Below, piece by piece: positions 42,330 to 51,758 of a stretch of 64,000 nt of DNA (position 1 is the first letter of the stretch; each line of letters begins with the position of its first letter). The stretch is from positions 2,728,001-2,792,000 of the forward strand of contig NZ_CP091244.1 in NCBI RefSeq assembly GCF_021650935.1. The letters run 5' to 3'. The position numbers were made by a program, and so were the translations under genes. This DNA comes from Thiothrix winogradskyi (GTDB taxonomy: Bacteria > Pseudomonadota > Gammaproteobacteria > Thiotrichales > Thiotrichaceae). The notes under the pieces are model-generated. The model saw only the letters and a list, made by a program, of their open reading frames with translations. It ran no database searches and was not told the origin of the DNA.

Positions 42330-43904
42330 TCATGTAACATCTCCTCTTCCAGTAAAAATATAAGCCCCTAGCCGCGCTTGTAACTGTGACGCGGGCGGCG
42401 TTACCTGCCGTAATGCCCGCCCCAACGTCGCCCGACTCGCCAGAATATGAATCCCCTGCTTGGCACGAGTCACTGCGGTATACAGCAATTCGCGCCCTAA
42501 CAAGGGCAAATCATCCATCTCCGGCAAGACCAGCAACACCCGCGTAAATTCCGAACCTTGGCTTTTGTGAATGGTCATCGCCCACGCGGTTTCATGCGCA
42601 GGCAAACGGATCGGTGCAATTGCACGGTAATTCCCCGCCTCCCCCATCGGAAACCACACCCGTAAATCACCGTTGACATCCGGCAAGGCAATCCCAATAT
42701 CACCGTTGAACAAATTCTGGCGGTAATCGTTTTGCGTCACCATAACAGGCCGCCCCACGTACCAAGGGCGTTGTGCTCCCGCTTGGGTAGGCAATACCCG
42801 CTGCATCACCCCATCGACCCAACCATTCAGGGTTTCAACACCCTGCCGCCCTTGCCGCAACGGTGTCAGAATACGCAGCGCATTAAATGCGTTGAAAATC
42901 GCCTCGACCGCGCCGCCGTTAACCGCTGCGATATAATCCTGCCAGCCATCACGTAACCACGCCGCATCCAATCCCGCTGACGATTCATCCAAGGTCACGT
43001 CAGCAAACTCGGTGGAAGCCAACACCGCCAACAACCGCGCTTCATCCGCCTCACGAATCGCCTGCGCCAATTGCCCCACGCCATCCGCCTCGTTGAAACG
43101 GTAGCTGGTTTGCAACAGCGTCATCTGCGCGGCTAACGCCTCCCCACTGCACAAATCGCGGAAAATCGACCCCGTTTCCACCGACGCCAATTGATCCTTA
43201 TCGCCCAGCAAAATCAGCTTGGCTGACGGCGGCACGGCTTCAAACAAATGTGTCATTAAGGAAATGTCGATCATCGACGCTTCATCCACAATTACCACAT
43301 CGGCTGCCAAGGGGTTATGCACCCCGTGCCGAAACCCGACCCGATTGGGGATGAAACCCAGCAAACGGTGCAAGGTGCTGGATTGCTCCGGCATTGCGCA
43401 CGTAATGTTTTCGCGCTGACGGGTGTGGCGAATCGACTCCTGCATTCGCATGGCGGCTTTGCCCGTCGGTGCTGCCAGCAAAATCCGCGCTGGTGTCACC
43501 CCACTGCTAATGAAATCTGCCAGAAGGCGCGTCACTCTGGTGGTTTTACCTGTCCCCGGTCCCCCGGAAATAATCATCAGCGTGTCATCACGCATCCGCG
43601 TTTGAATGCATTCCGCCAAGCGCTGTTCATAATGCCAATAGCGATACAGCCAGACATGGGTATCGCTCACAATCAAGGGTTTGTAATCGCCCTCCCGCCC
43701 TACGACGGGAGAGTGCAGCAAGGCTTCCCAATCCACTTCCGGCAACGCGACACGCGGCACGGCAATCACGCCATCGCGAGTATGCGCACTCACTTGCCGC
43801 ACCACCGCTGCTAGGTCACGCGCCTGAGTGCTGCCGTCCAAGCGTTTCAGCAAACTGGCAAGCTGCTCATCGAGTGGGTGCGAAACCGGTGGCGCTAACA
43901 GCAT
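42330..43904 (-). CDS. recD: Exodeoxyribonuclease V alpha subunit RecD
   Basis: RecD is the fast 5'-3' helicase motor of the RecBCD enzyme. The 524-residue product has Walker A SGGPGTGKTTRV, Walker B VVIVDEASMIDISLM, LLGDKDQLASVETG, and the C-terminal AMTIHKSQGSEFTRVLLV with YTAVTRAKQ. It is somewhat shorter than E. coli RecD (608). No recB or recC is in the window; it overlaps the galU stop by one base (TAATG), so it may be translated from the galU transcript. The alternative, a stand-alone RecD2, is less likely because RecD2 has a longer N-terminus. Confidence 0.9.
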   Translation of the reverse strand: MLLAPPVSHPLDEQLASLLKRLDGSTQARDLAAVVRQVSAHTRDGVIAVPRVALPEVDWEALLHSPVVGREGDYKPLIVSDTHVWLYRYWHYEQRLAECIQTRMRDDTLMIISGGPGTGKTTRVTRLLADFISSGVTPARILLAAPTGKAAMRMQESIRHTRQRENITCAMPEQSSTLHRLLGFIPNRVGFRHGVHNPLAADVVIVDEASMIDISLMTHLFEAVPPSAKLILLGDKDQLASVETGSIFRDLCSGEALAAQMTLLQTSYRFNEADGVGQLAQAIREADEARLLAVLASTEFADVTLDESSAGLDAAWLRDGWQDYIAAVNGGAVEAIFNAFNALRILTPLRQGRQGVETLNGWVDGVMQRVLPTQAGAQRPWYVGRPVMVTQNDYRQNLFNGDIGIALPDVNGDLRVWFPMGEAGNYRAIAPIRLPAHETAWAMTIHKSQGSEFTRVLLVLPEMDDLPLLGRELLYTAVTRAKQGIHILASRATLGRALRQVTPPASQLQARLGAYIFTGRGDVT

Positions 43905-44809
43905 TACAGCGTTTTCACATGCTCTTTGAGGAACGCATTGAAACGCTTGCCGATTTCCGTGTGACGTGAAGCGTATTCAATATTCGCCATCATGTAGCCC
44001 ATTTTGGAACCGCAGTCGTGGCTTTTGCCGGTGATATGGAAAGCATTGACCTGATATTCACGCATCAATAAGCCGATGGTGTCCGTGAGCTGAATTTCAT
44101 CCCCGGCACCCAACGGCGTGCGCTTCAGCCAACCCCAGGTATGTGGTGACAATACATAACGCCCAACCACCGCCAAATTCGATGGCGCGTCATTCACCGC
44201 AGGCTTTTCGACAATCGCATTCATTGCCACCGACTCGCCCGCCGCGAGGGTATGCCCGTTAATATCGACAATACCGTAAGATGACACTTTGCTCATGGGT
44301 ACAGGTTCGACCATGATTTGGCTGTAGCCAGTTTCATCGTACAAATCCAGCATCGCCGCAAGGTTATCCTTGCTCAAATCGCTCGCTGCATCGTCAATAA
44401 TCACATCCGGCAACACCACCGCACACGGTTCGTTACCCACAATCGGGTGGGCGCACATAATCGCGTGTCCCAGACCTTTCGCCTGCCCCTGACGGACATG
44501 CATGATGGTCACATCACGCGGGCAAATCGAACGCACTTCATCCAATAGCTGACGCTTGACACGCTTTTCCAGCATGGTTTCCAACTCAAAACTGGTGTCG
44601 AAATGGTTTTCGATGGAATTTTTACTGGAATGTGTGACCAGCACGATTTCCTTGATACCCGCCGCCACGCATTCATTCACGACGTATTGGATCAAGGGTT
44701 TGTCAACAATCGGCAACATTTCTTTGGGAATGGCTTTGGTGGCAGGCAACATACGTGTACCCAAACCAGCTACTGGAATCACAGCCTTGCGGACTTTATG
44801 TTTATTCAT
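43904..44809 (-). CDS. galU: UTP-glucose-1-phosphate uridylyltransferase
   Basis: GalU makes UDP-glucose for envelope polysaccharides. From ATG 44809 (AAAGGAACC upstream) the product is about 301 residues. It has VRKAVIPVAGLGTRMLPATKAIPKEMLP (UTP-binding loop), IQYVVNECVAAGI, GLGHAIMCAHP, VVLPDVIID and VEKPAVNDAPSNLAVVGRY. It is transcribed away from the GntR gene across an AT-rich 248-bp region. Confidence 0.96.
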   Translation of the reverse strand: MNKHKVRKAVIPVAGLGTRMLPATKAIPKEMLPIVDKPLIQYVVNECVAAGIKEIVLVTHSSKNSIENHFDTSFELETMLEKRVKRQLLDEVRSICPRDVTIMHVRQGQAKGLGHAIMCAHPIVGNEPCAVVLPDVIIDDAASDLSKDNLAAMLDLYDETGYSQIMVEPVPMSKVSSYGIVDINGHTLAAGESVAMNAIVEKPAVNDAPSNLAVVGRYVLSPHTWGWLKRTPLGAGDEIQLTDTIGLLMREYQVNAFHITGKSHDCGSKMGYMMANIEYASRHTEIGKRFNAFLKEHVKTL

Positions 44810-44965
44810 GAACAAGGTTCCTTTGCATTATCTTAATCTATTAATGATAAATCTATTAATACCCACTGTCGTCATTTTATCACGCATCACTTCAGGCAGA
44901 AGGCAAAAGTTATCATGCCAGAACCACACAATGATTAAATGCGCAATAAATGATCAATTTTCATA

Positions 44966-45042
44966 TTTTGTCTACAAAAATCAAATAAAACTTCACTTTT
45001 TTACGCTAAATGGTATTATTACCCGAAAGATTGTCAACAATC
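44966..45042. promoter_or_regulatory. Two TTGTCWACAA palindromes, probable GntR operator
   Basis: TTTTGTCTACAAAA (44966-44979) and GATTGTCAACAATC (45029-45042) are inverted repeats with a 2-nt centre sharing TTGTCWACAA. The second lies 16 bp before the GntR start. Both fit the size of FadR-family operators and may mediate autoregulation and control of the prp operon. Confidence 0.55.
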
Positions 45043-45057
45043 GCCGAGAAAAATACC

Positions 45058-45777
45058 ATGTTAGCACTACACACACCAGAAGGGACACTTGCCGATGTAG
45101 CGTCAACCAAATTAACGCAAGCCATCATCACGGGTGAACTCCTTCAAGGACAAAAATTGAACGAATCCGATCTGGCGGAACGTTACGGCATCGGGCGCGG
45201 TCCGTTGCGCGAAGCCTTACGCCAGCTCGAAGGGATGCGCCTAGTCAAACGTATACCACATGCCGGGGCGCGTGTCGTTACGCTTGACCGCGAGATGATG
45301 GCGGATTTGTACGCCGTGCGTGAAGCACTTGAAGGCATGGCGTGCCGCACGGCAGCGTTACGCATGACGGACGCGGAAATTGAAACGCTGCGGGTACTGC
45401 TCGAAAAGCACGCCGAGCAAATCGAAGCCACCGACGGGCAGATTTACATCCAAAGCGAAGGCGATTTCGACTTTCATTACCAGATCGCACTGGGTAGCCG
45501 TAACCAGATGTTGATCGACCTGCTGGCAGGCGAGTTGTACCAATTGTTGCGCATGTGCCGTTACCGCACTAGCCGACTTTCAAGCCGTACTCGCCCTGCC
45601 CTGCAACAGCACCGCCATATCGTCGATGCGCTAACGGCGCGTGACGGCGAATTGGCGGAAATCCTCATGCGTCGTCATATCAGCGGCGCATGGAAAAGTA
45701 TTAGTCAAATGATGGATGAGGAAAATGACAGCAAATCAAAATTTATCGCCCGGTCAAAAACTGCGTCAGGCAGTTAA
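45058..45777 (+). CDS. GntR-family (FadR/FCD) regulator of the propionate operon
   Basis: The 239-residue product has a winged helix-turn-helix (SDLAERYGIGRGPLREALRQLEGMRLVKRIPHAGARVV) and an FCD ligand-binding domain (about 85-215) with metal-binding His/Asp residues (DFHYQIA, HRHIVDAL). I start it at ATG 45058 because the upstream ATG-like codon at 45010 reads through the probable operator. It overlaps prpB and heads the operon. It likely senses 2-methylcitrate or a related acid (inference from context). Confidence 0.88.
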   Translation: MLALHTPEGTLADVASTKLTQAIITGELLQGQKLNESDLAERYGIGRGPLREALRQLEGMRLVKRIPHAGARVVTLDREMMADLYAVREALEGMACRTAALRMTDAEIETLRVLLEKHAEQIEATDGQIYIQSEGDFDFHYQIALGSRNQMLIDLLAGELYQLLRMCRYRTSRLSSRTRPALQQHRHIVDALTARDGELAEILMRRHISGAWKSISQMMDEENDSKSKFIARSKTASGS

Positions 45778-46621
45778 AGATCACGCTCCCCTGCAAGTTG
45801 TTGGGGCGGTTACTGCCAACAGTGCCATCATTGCGGAAAAGGTTGGGCACAAAGCCCTGTACCTGTCCGGTGGCGGTGTGGCTGCTTCCTCATTAGGTAT
45901 TCCTGACCTTGGTATCACTACTCTGCACGACGTGCTGGAAGATGCCAAGCGTATTACTGCCGTGACTTCTGCACCGCTGTTGGTCGACGTTGATACGGGC
46001 TGGGGCGGCACCTTTAACATTGCCCGCGCTACCCGTGAAATGATTCAAGCAGGTGTGGCGGGTTTCCACATCGAAGACCAAGTAATGCAAAAGCGTTGCG
46101 GTCATCGCCCCAACAAAGCGATTGTTAGCCTCTCCGAAATGGTGGATCGCGTGAAATCCGCCGTTGACGCACGTACCGATGCCAGCTTCGTCATTATGGC
46201 ACGTACTGACGCATTGGCTGTTGAAGGGATGCAATCCGCGATCGACCGCGCGATGGCTTGCGTCGAAGCCGGTGCCGACATGATCTTCCCTGAAGCGATG
46301 AACAAACTGGAACAGTACGCAGAATTCACCAGCGTGATTAAAGTGCCGGTACTGGCAAACATCACCGAATTCGGTGCAACTCCACTGTATACCACGGCTG
46401 AACTGTCAGCGGTTGGCGTGCAATTGGTGCTGTACCCACTCAGCGCATTCCGCGCCATGTGCAAAGCGGCTGAAAACGTTTACACCCACCTGCTGACCGA
46501 AGGCACGCAAAAGAATGTGATCGACACCATGCAAACGCGCATGGAACTGTACGACACCATCGGCTATCACGCTTTTGAACAGAAGTTAGACCAGTTGTTT
46601 GCCGAAAAAGGCGCAGAGTAA
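45725..46621 (+). CDS. prpB: 2-Methylisocitrate lyase PrpB
   Basis: PrpB splits 2-methylisocitrate to pyruvate and succinate, the last step of the methylcitrate cycle. The 298-residue product has LSGGGVAASSLGIPDLG, DVDTGWGG (Mg2+ site), the active-site KRCGH (in MQKRCGHRPNK) and IMARTDA. The ATG at 45725 is preceded by GGATGAGGAAA. It overlaps the end of the GntR gene, so the two share one transcript. Confidence 0.96.
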   Translation: MTANQNLSPGQKLRQAVKDHAPLQVVGAVTANSAIIAEKVGHKALYLSGGGVAASSLGIPDLGITTLHDVLEDAKRITAVTSAPLLVDVDTGWGGTFNIARATREMIQAGVAGFHIEDQVMQKRCGHRPNKAIVSLSEMVDRVKSAVDARTDASFVIMARTDALAVEGMQSAIDRAMACVEAGADMIFPEAMNKLEQYAEFTSVIKVPVLANITEFGATPLYTTAELSAVGVQLVLYPLSAFRAMCKAAENVYTHLLTEGTQKNVIDTMQTRMELYDTIGYHAFEQKLDQLFAEKGAE

Positions 46622-46640
46622 GGATTGAGGAAGAGCATCC

Positions 46641-47789
46641 ATGTCAGAACAAGTTTTACCTAAAGCGAAAAAGTCCGTCGCGCTGTCCGGCACTGCCGCA
46701 GGCAACACGGCCATTTGCACTGTAGGCCGTACTGGTAACGACCTGCACTACCGTGGCTACGACATTCTTGACTTCGCCGAACAAGCCGAGTTTGAGGAAA
46801 TCGCTCACCTGATTATCCACGGCACTCTGCCGAATGCTGCTGAGCTGAAAGTTTACAAAGCGAAACTAAAGTCCCTGCGTGGCTTACCCATGCCGGTGAA
46901 ATTGGCTTTGGAAGCGCTGCCACCGTCGGCACATCCAATGGATGTCATGCGTACTGCCTGTTCCGTGCTCGGCACTTGCTTGCCAGAGCAGGAAGAACAT
47001 CCTGAAGCAGAAGCTCGTAATATCCTTGATCGCTTGATGGCGAGCTTCGGCTCCATGCTGCTGTACTGGTATCACTTTGCCATTAACGGCAAGCGCATCG
47101 ACGTAGAAACGGATGATGAAACCATCGGTGGTCACTTCCTGCACCTGCTGCACGGCAAACCAGCACCCGAATCGTGGGTACGTGCAATGCACACTTCCCT
47201 GATCCTGTATGCAGAGCACGAGTTTAATGCATCCACGTTTACTAGCCGTGTGATCGCCGGGACTAACTCTGACATTTACTCTTGCATTACTGGCTCTATC
47301 GGTGCATTGCGCGGCTCTAAACACGGTGGTGCAAACGAAGTCGCTTTCCGCATTCAAAGCCGTTACAACACGGCTGACCAAGCGGAAGCAGACATCCGGG
47401 CACGGGTCGAACGCAAAGAAATCGTCATCGGTTTCGGGCATCCGGTGTACACCATTGCTGACCCACGTAACGTGGTTATCAAGCGTGTCGCGAAACAGCT
47501 TTCCGAAGAAAATGGCGACATGAAAATGTACACTGTGGCTGACCGTTTGGAATCTGTCATGTGGGAAATGAAGAAAATGTTCCCGAACCTCGACTGGTTC
47601 TCGGCGGTTTCTTACAACCAAATGGGCGTACCGACTGACATGTTCACACCGCTGTTCGTCATTGCACGCACGACCGGTTGGGGCGCACACGTCATCGAAC
47701 AACGCCAAGACGGCAAAATCATCCGCCCAAGTGCGAACTATACTGGGCCTGAAAACCTGACGTTCGTACCATTGGCAGACCGTGGCTAA
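46641..47789 (+). CDS. prpC: 2-Methylcitrate synthase PrpC
   Basis: PrpC joins propionyl-CoA and oxaloacetate. The 382-residue citrate-synthase-fold protein has NDLHYRGYDILDFAE, the active-site His in GSKHGGANEVAF and in GFGHPVYTIADPR, and the Asp region near NLDWFSAVSYNQMG. Gap from prpB is 19 bp with AGGATTGAGGAAGAG. The position between prpB and acnD, and RGYD start, favour methylcitrate synthase over GltA. Confidence 0.95.
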   Translation: MSEQVLPKAKKSVALSGTAAGNTAICTVGRTGNDLHYRGYDILDFAEQAEFEEIAHLIIHGTLPNAAELKVYKAKLKSLRGLPMPVKLALEALPPSAHPMDVMRTACSVLGTCLPEQEEHPEAEARNILDRLMASFGSMLLYWYHFAINGKRIDVETDDETIGGHFLHLLHGKPAPESWVRAMHTSLILYAEHEFNASTFTSRVIAGTNSDIYSCITGSIGALRGSKHGGANEVAFRIQSRYNTADQAEADIRARVERKEIVIGFGHPVYTIADPRNVVIKRVAKQLSEENGDMKMYTVADRLESVMWEMKKMFPNLDWFSAVSYNQMGVPTDMFTPLFVIARTTGWGAHVIEQRQDGKIIRPSANYTGPENLTFVPLADRG

Positions 47790-47806
47790 GGAGGAATAAC
47801 AGACTA

Positions 47807-50410
47807 ATGAATACTGAATACCGTAAACCGTTACCCGGCACTCAACTGGACTACTTCGACACCCGCGCAGCGATCGAAGCCATCCAAGCGGGCAGCTACG
47901 AAACCCTGCCTTACACGTCTCGCGTATTGGCAGAACAACTGGTACGCCGCTGCGAACCGGAAGCCCTGACCGCTTCCCTGAAACAGCTCATTGAAGGCAA
48001 GCAAGACCTCGACTTCCCTTGGTATCCCGCTCGCGTCGTCTGCCATGACATCCTCGGTCAAACCGCACTGGTTGACCTCGCAGGCTTGCGCGATGCGATT
48101 GCTGACCAAGGCGGCGACCCGGCGAAAGTCAATCCCGTCGTACCAACCCAATTGATCGTTGACCACTCGCTGGCAGTGGAATGCGGTGGTTACGACCCCG
48201 ATGCCTTCGCCAAAAACCGCGCCATCGAAGACCGCCGCAACGAAGACCGTTTCCACTTCATCGAGTGGACGAAAACTGCGTTCAAAAACGTTGACGTAAT
48301 CCCCGCAGGCAACGGCATTATGCACCAGATCAATCTGGAGAAAATGTCCCCAGTGATTCAATCACGTGACGGCGTTGCTTTCCCTGATACTTGCGTCGGC
48401 ACGGACTCCCACACCCCACACGTTGACGCATTGGGCGTTATCGCGATTGGTGTAGGTGGTTTGGAAGCCGAAACCGTCATGCTGGGCCTGCCTTCCATGA
48501 TGCGCCTGCCTGACATCGTTGGGGTAAAACTGACTGGCAAACGTCAACCCGGCATTACCGCGACCGACATCGTATTGGCTCTGACCGAGTACCTGCGTAA
48601 AGAACGTGTGGTCGGTGCATACGTGGAATTCTTCGGTGACGGTGCAGACAGCCTGTCGATCGGCGACCGTGCGACCATTTCCAATATGTGCCCAGAATAC
48701 GGCGCGACCGCTGCCATGTTCTACATCGACGGTCAAACCATCGACTACCTGAAACTGACCGGGCGTGAACCTGAGCAAGTGGCACTGGTTGAGAATTACG
48801 CTAAAACCACCGGCTTGTGGGCGGATGCACTGGTGAACGCCAAGTACCCGCGTGTGCTGGAATTCGACCTGTCTACCGTCGTGCGTAACATGGCTGGACC
48901 TTCCAACCCACACCGCCGTTTACCGACTTCTGCCTTGGCAGAACGTGGTATTGCGGTGAACTTGGCAGCGGCACAAGCCGAAGAAGCGCAAGGTTTGATG
49001 CCGGATGGCGCGGTCATCATTGCCGCGATTACCTCTTGCACCAACACCTCCAACCCCCGCAACGTGGTAGCCGCAGCCTTGCTGGCACGCAAAGCCAACG
49101 AACTGGGCTTGGTACGCAAACCGTGGGTGAAATCCTCGTTCGCACCGGGTTCCAAAGTTGCTGAGCTGTACCTGAAAGAAGCCGGTTTGCTGACCGAACT
49201 GGAAAAGCTCGGTTTCGGTATCGTCGCGTTCGCTTGCACCACTTGTAACGGTATGTCGGGCGCACTCGACCCGAAAATCCAGCAAGAAATCATCGACCGC
49301 GACCTGTACGCGACCGCCGTCCTGTCGGGCAACCGTAACTTTGACGGACGTATCCACCCGTATGCCAAGCAAGCATTCCTCGCGTCTCCACCGCTGGTGG
49401 TAGCTTACGCGATTGCCGGAACCATGCGTTTCGACATTGAAAAAGACGCGCTGGGTACGGACAAAAACGGCGACCCGATTACGCTGAAAGACATCTGGCC
49501 TGCTGACGAAGAAATCGACGCTATCGTTGCTGCCAGCGTTAAGCCAGAACAATTCAAACAAATCTACATTCCGATGTTTGATTTGGGTGTAATTGAACAA
49601 GCGAAAAGCCCGCTGTATGACTGGCGGCCAATGTCCACCTACATCCGCCGCCCGCCTTACTGGGAAGGTGCATTGGCTGGTGAGCGCACCCTGAAAGGAA
49701 TGCTGCCGTTAGCGGTGTTGCCAGACAACATCACCACTGACCACCTGTCGCCTTCCAACGCGATCATGATGAACAGTGCGGCAGGTGAATACCTGCACAA
49801 AATGGGCTTGCCGGAAGAAGACTTCAACTCTTACGCCACTCACCGTGGCGACCACTTAACCGCGCAACGCGCCACTTTCGCCAACCCGCAGTTGGTCAAC
49901 GAAATGGCAGTCGTCGATGGCCAGGTGAAAAAAGGTTCACTGGCACGGGTTGAACCGGAAGGCAAGGTCATGCGCATGTGGGAAGCCATCGAAACCTACA
50001 TGGAACGCAAGCAACCGCTGATCATCGTCGCGGGCGCGGATTACGGTCAGGGTTCCAGCCGTGACTGGGCTGCGAAAGGCGTGCGTCTGGCAGGTGTGGA
50101 AGCGATTGTGGCGGAAGGTTTCGAGCGCATCCACCGTACCAACCTGGTCGGCATGGGCGTATTGCCGCTGGAGTTCAAAGCGGGCGAAACGCGCAAGACT
50201 TACGCTATCGACGGCACAGAAAGCTATGATGTGGAAGGCACAATTGCCCCGCGTGCTGACCTGACTGTGGTCATGCAGCGTCGTAACGGCGAAACCGTGC
50301 GCATTCCTGTCACTTGCCGTCTGGATACTGCCGCCGAAGTGCGCGTGTACAACGCGGGCGGTGTATTGCAACGCTTTGCGCAAGACTTCCTCGAAGGAGC
50401 AGCAGCGTAA
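47807..50410 (+). CDS. acnD: Fe/S-dependent 2-methylcitrate dehydratase AcnD
   Basis: AcnD is an aconitase-family enzyme that dehydrates 2-methylcitrate to the trans isomer of 2-methylaconitate, which needs PrpF. The 867-residue product has iron-sulfur cysteines in ITSCTNTSNPRN and ACTTCNGMSG, VGTDSHTPHVDALG, and the swivel-domain GADYGQGSSRDWAAKG. It replaces PrpD, as is common where prpF is present. The stop overlaps the prpF start (TAATG). Confidence 0.95.
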   Translation: MNTEYRKPLPGTQLDYFDTRAAIEAIQAGSYETLPYTSRVLAEQLVRRCEPEALTASLKQLIEGKQDLDFPWYPARVVCHDILGQTALVDLAGLRDAIADQGGDPAKVNPVVPTQLIVDHSLAVECGGYDPDAFAKNRAIEDRRNEDRFHFIEWTKTAFKNVDVIPAGNGIMHQINLEKMSPVIQSRDGVAFPDTCVGTDSHTPHVDALGVIAIGVGGLEAETVMLGLPSMMRLPDIVGVKLTGKRQPGITATDIVLALTEYLRKERVVGAYVEFFGDGADSLSIGDRATISNMCPEYGATAAMFYIDGQTIDYLKLTGREPEQVALVENYAKTTGLWADALVNAKYPRVLEFDLSTVVRNMAGPSNPHRRLPTSALAERGIAVNLAAAQAEEAQGLMPDGAVIIAAITSCTNTSNPRNVVAAALLARKANELGLVRKPWVKSSFAPGSKVAELYLKEAGLLTELEKLGFGIVAFACTTCNGMSGALDPKIQQEIIDRDLYATAVLSGNRNFDGRIHPYAKQAFLASPPLVVAYAIAGTMRFDIEKDALGTDKNGDPITLKDIWPADEEIDAIVAASVKPEQFKQIYIPMFDLGVIEQAKSPLYDWRPMSTYIRRPPYWEGALAGERTLKGMLPLAVLPDNITTDHLSPSNAIMMNSAAGEYLHKMGLPEEDFNSYATHRGDHLTAQRATFANPQLVNEMAVVDGQVKKGSLARVEPEGKVMRMWEAIETYMERKQPLIIVAGADYGQGSSRDWAAKGVRLAGVEAIVAEGFERIHRTNLVGMGVLPLEFKAGETRKTYAIDGTESYDVEGTIAPRADLTVVMQRRNGETVRIPVTCRLDTAAEVRVYNAGGVLQRFAQDFLEGAAA

Positions 50411-51597
50411 TGTCCCAAGTCGCACAAATCAAAGTCCCCGCCACGTATATGCGTGGCGGCACATCCAAGGGTGTGTTCTTCCGTTTGGAAGACTTGCCGA
50501 CGGCGGCTCAAGTACCCGGTGCAGCGCGTGATAAGCTGTTCCAACGGGTGATTGGTAGCCCTGACGCTTATGCGGCGCATATTGATGGTATGGGTGGCGC
50601 GACCTCCAGTACCAGCAAGTGTGTGATTTTATCCAAGAGCACGCGCCCTGATCATGATGTCGATTACTTGTACGGGCAGATTGCCATTGACAAGGATTTT
50701 GTCGATTGGAGCGGTAATTGCGGCAATTTGTCTACCGGTGCAGGGGCATTTGCGATTCATGCGGGCTATGTGGATGCCGCACGGATTCCAGAAAATGGCA
50801 TGTGTACCGTGCGCATTTGGCAAGCAAATATCAATAAAACGATTATTGCGCATGTGCCAGTGAGCAACTTTCAGGTACAGGAAACCGGTGACTTTGAACT
50901 CGACGGCGTAACCTTTCCGGCAGCGGAAATTGTGCTGGAGTTCCTTGATCCATCCGATGAAGGTGAGGACGGCGGTAGCATGTTCCCGACCGGCAATCTG
51001 ATCGATCAGCTTGACGTTCCCGGTGTGGGCACTTTCCCGGCGACCATGATCACGGCGGGCATCCCGACCGTATTCGTGAATGCGGTGGATATTGGCTATA
51101 CCGGTACAGAATTGCGGGAAGCGATCAATAGCGATCCGCAAGCACTGGCACGTTTCGAGAAAATCCGCGTGGCAGGTGCGTTGCGCATGGGGCTGATCAA
51201 AACCCCGGAAGAAGCGCTTACCCGCCAACATACGCCCAAAATTGCCTTTGTTGCCGCGCCGCAAGACTATACGTCATCCAGCGGTAAAACCGTGCAAGCG
51301 GGTGATGTGGATTTATTGGTACGCGCCTTGTCGATGGGCAAACTGCACCACGCCATGATGGGTACGGCGGCGGTTGCTATCGGTACGGCAGCGGCTGTGC
51401 CGGGAACATTGGTCAATCTTGCTGCCGGTGGTGGCGAACCCCAAGCCGTGCGTTTTGGGCATCCTTCGGGTGTCTTGCGCGTTGGGGCAGAAGCCAAACA
51501 AGTCAATGGCGAATGGACAGTGACCAAGGCGATTATGAGCCGCAGTGCGCGGGTGTTGATGGAAGGCTGGGTACGCATTCCCGGTGATTGTTTTTAA
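50410..51597 (+). CDS. prpF: 2-Methylaconitate cis-trans isomerase PrpF
   Basis: PrpF isomerises the AcnD product to the form used by aconitase. ATG 50410 overlaps the acnD stop; a longer upstream reading (50314) would run inside acnD. The 395-residue product has ATYMRGGTSKGVFF, IDGMGGATSSTSKC, WSGNCGNLSTG and the C-terminal RFGHPSGVLRVGAE, all family marks of the DAP-epimerase-like fold. Confidence 0.95.
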   Translation: MSQVAQIKVPATYMRGGTSKGVFFRLEDLPTAAQVPGAARDKLFQRVIGSPDAYAAHIDGMGGATSSTSKCVILSKSTRPDHDVDYLYGQIAIDKDFVDWSGNCGNLSTGAGAFAIHAGYVDAARIPENGMCTVRIWQANINKTIIAHVPVSNFQVQETGDFELDGVTFPAAEIVLEFLDPSDEGEDGGSMFPTGNLIDQLDVPGVGTFPATMITAGIPTVFVNAVDIGYTGTELREAINSDPQALARFEKIRVAGALRMGLIKTPEEALTRQHTPKIAFVAAPQDYTSSSGKTVQAGDVDLLVRALSMGKLHHAMMGTAAVAIGTAAAVPGTLVNLAAGGGEPQAVRFGHPSGVLRVGAEAKQVNGEWTVTKAIMSRSARVLMEGWVRIPGDCF

Positions 51598-51603
51598 ATT
51601 TTA

Positions 51604-51739
51604 GAAGAAACCCCTCACCCCCTAACCCCCACACCCAGCCCCTTACAGGGTCGTCCCTCAAGGGGCGAGGGGGAACAAGAAAAAAGCCTCTTAGCCCCTC
51701 TCCCCTTGAGGGAGAGGGGTTGGGGTGAGGGGTTTCTTC
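51604..51739. repeat. Palindromic repeat within the prp operon
   Basis: The outer arms GAAGAAACCCCTCACCCC and GGGGTGAGGGGTTTCTTC enclose further CCTCAAGGGGCGAGGG / CCCTCTCCCCTTGAGGG pairs. It lies between prpF and prpE, which run in the same direction, so it may cut or damp the transcript before prpE rather than end it. Same family as the segment inside smc. Confidence 0.85.
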
Positions 51740-51758
51740 GCTACGGAGGAGAGAAAAG

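Noticed and set aside
42149..42340. 63-residue minus-strand frame after recD
   Set aside because: It overlaps plsY and recD ends, its ATG touches the purine run with no spacing, and I recognise no family.
50314..50409. Longer PrpF start inside acnD
   Set aside because: ATG 50410 overlaps the acnD stop and starts the conserved PrpF sequence; the extension is acnD in another frame.
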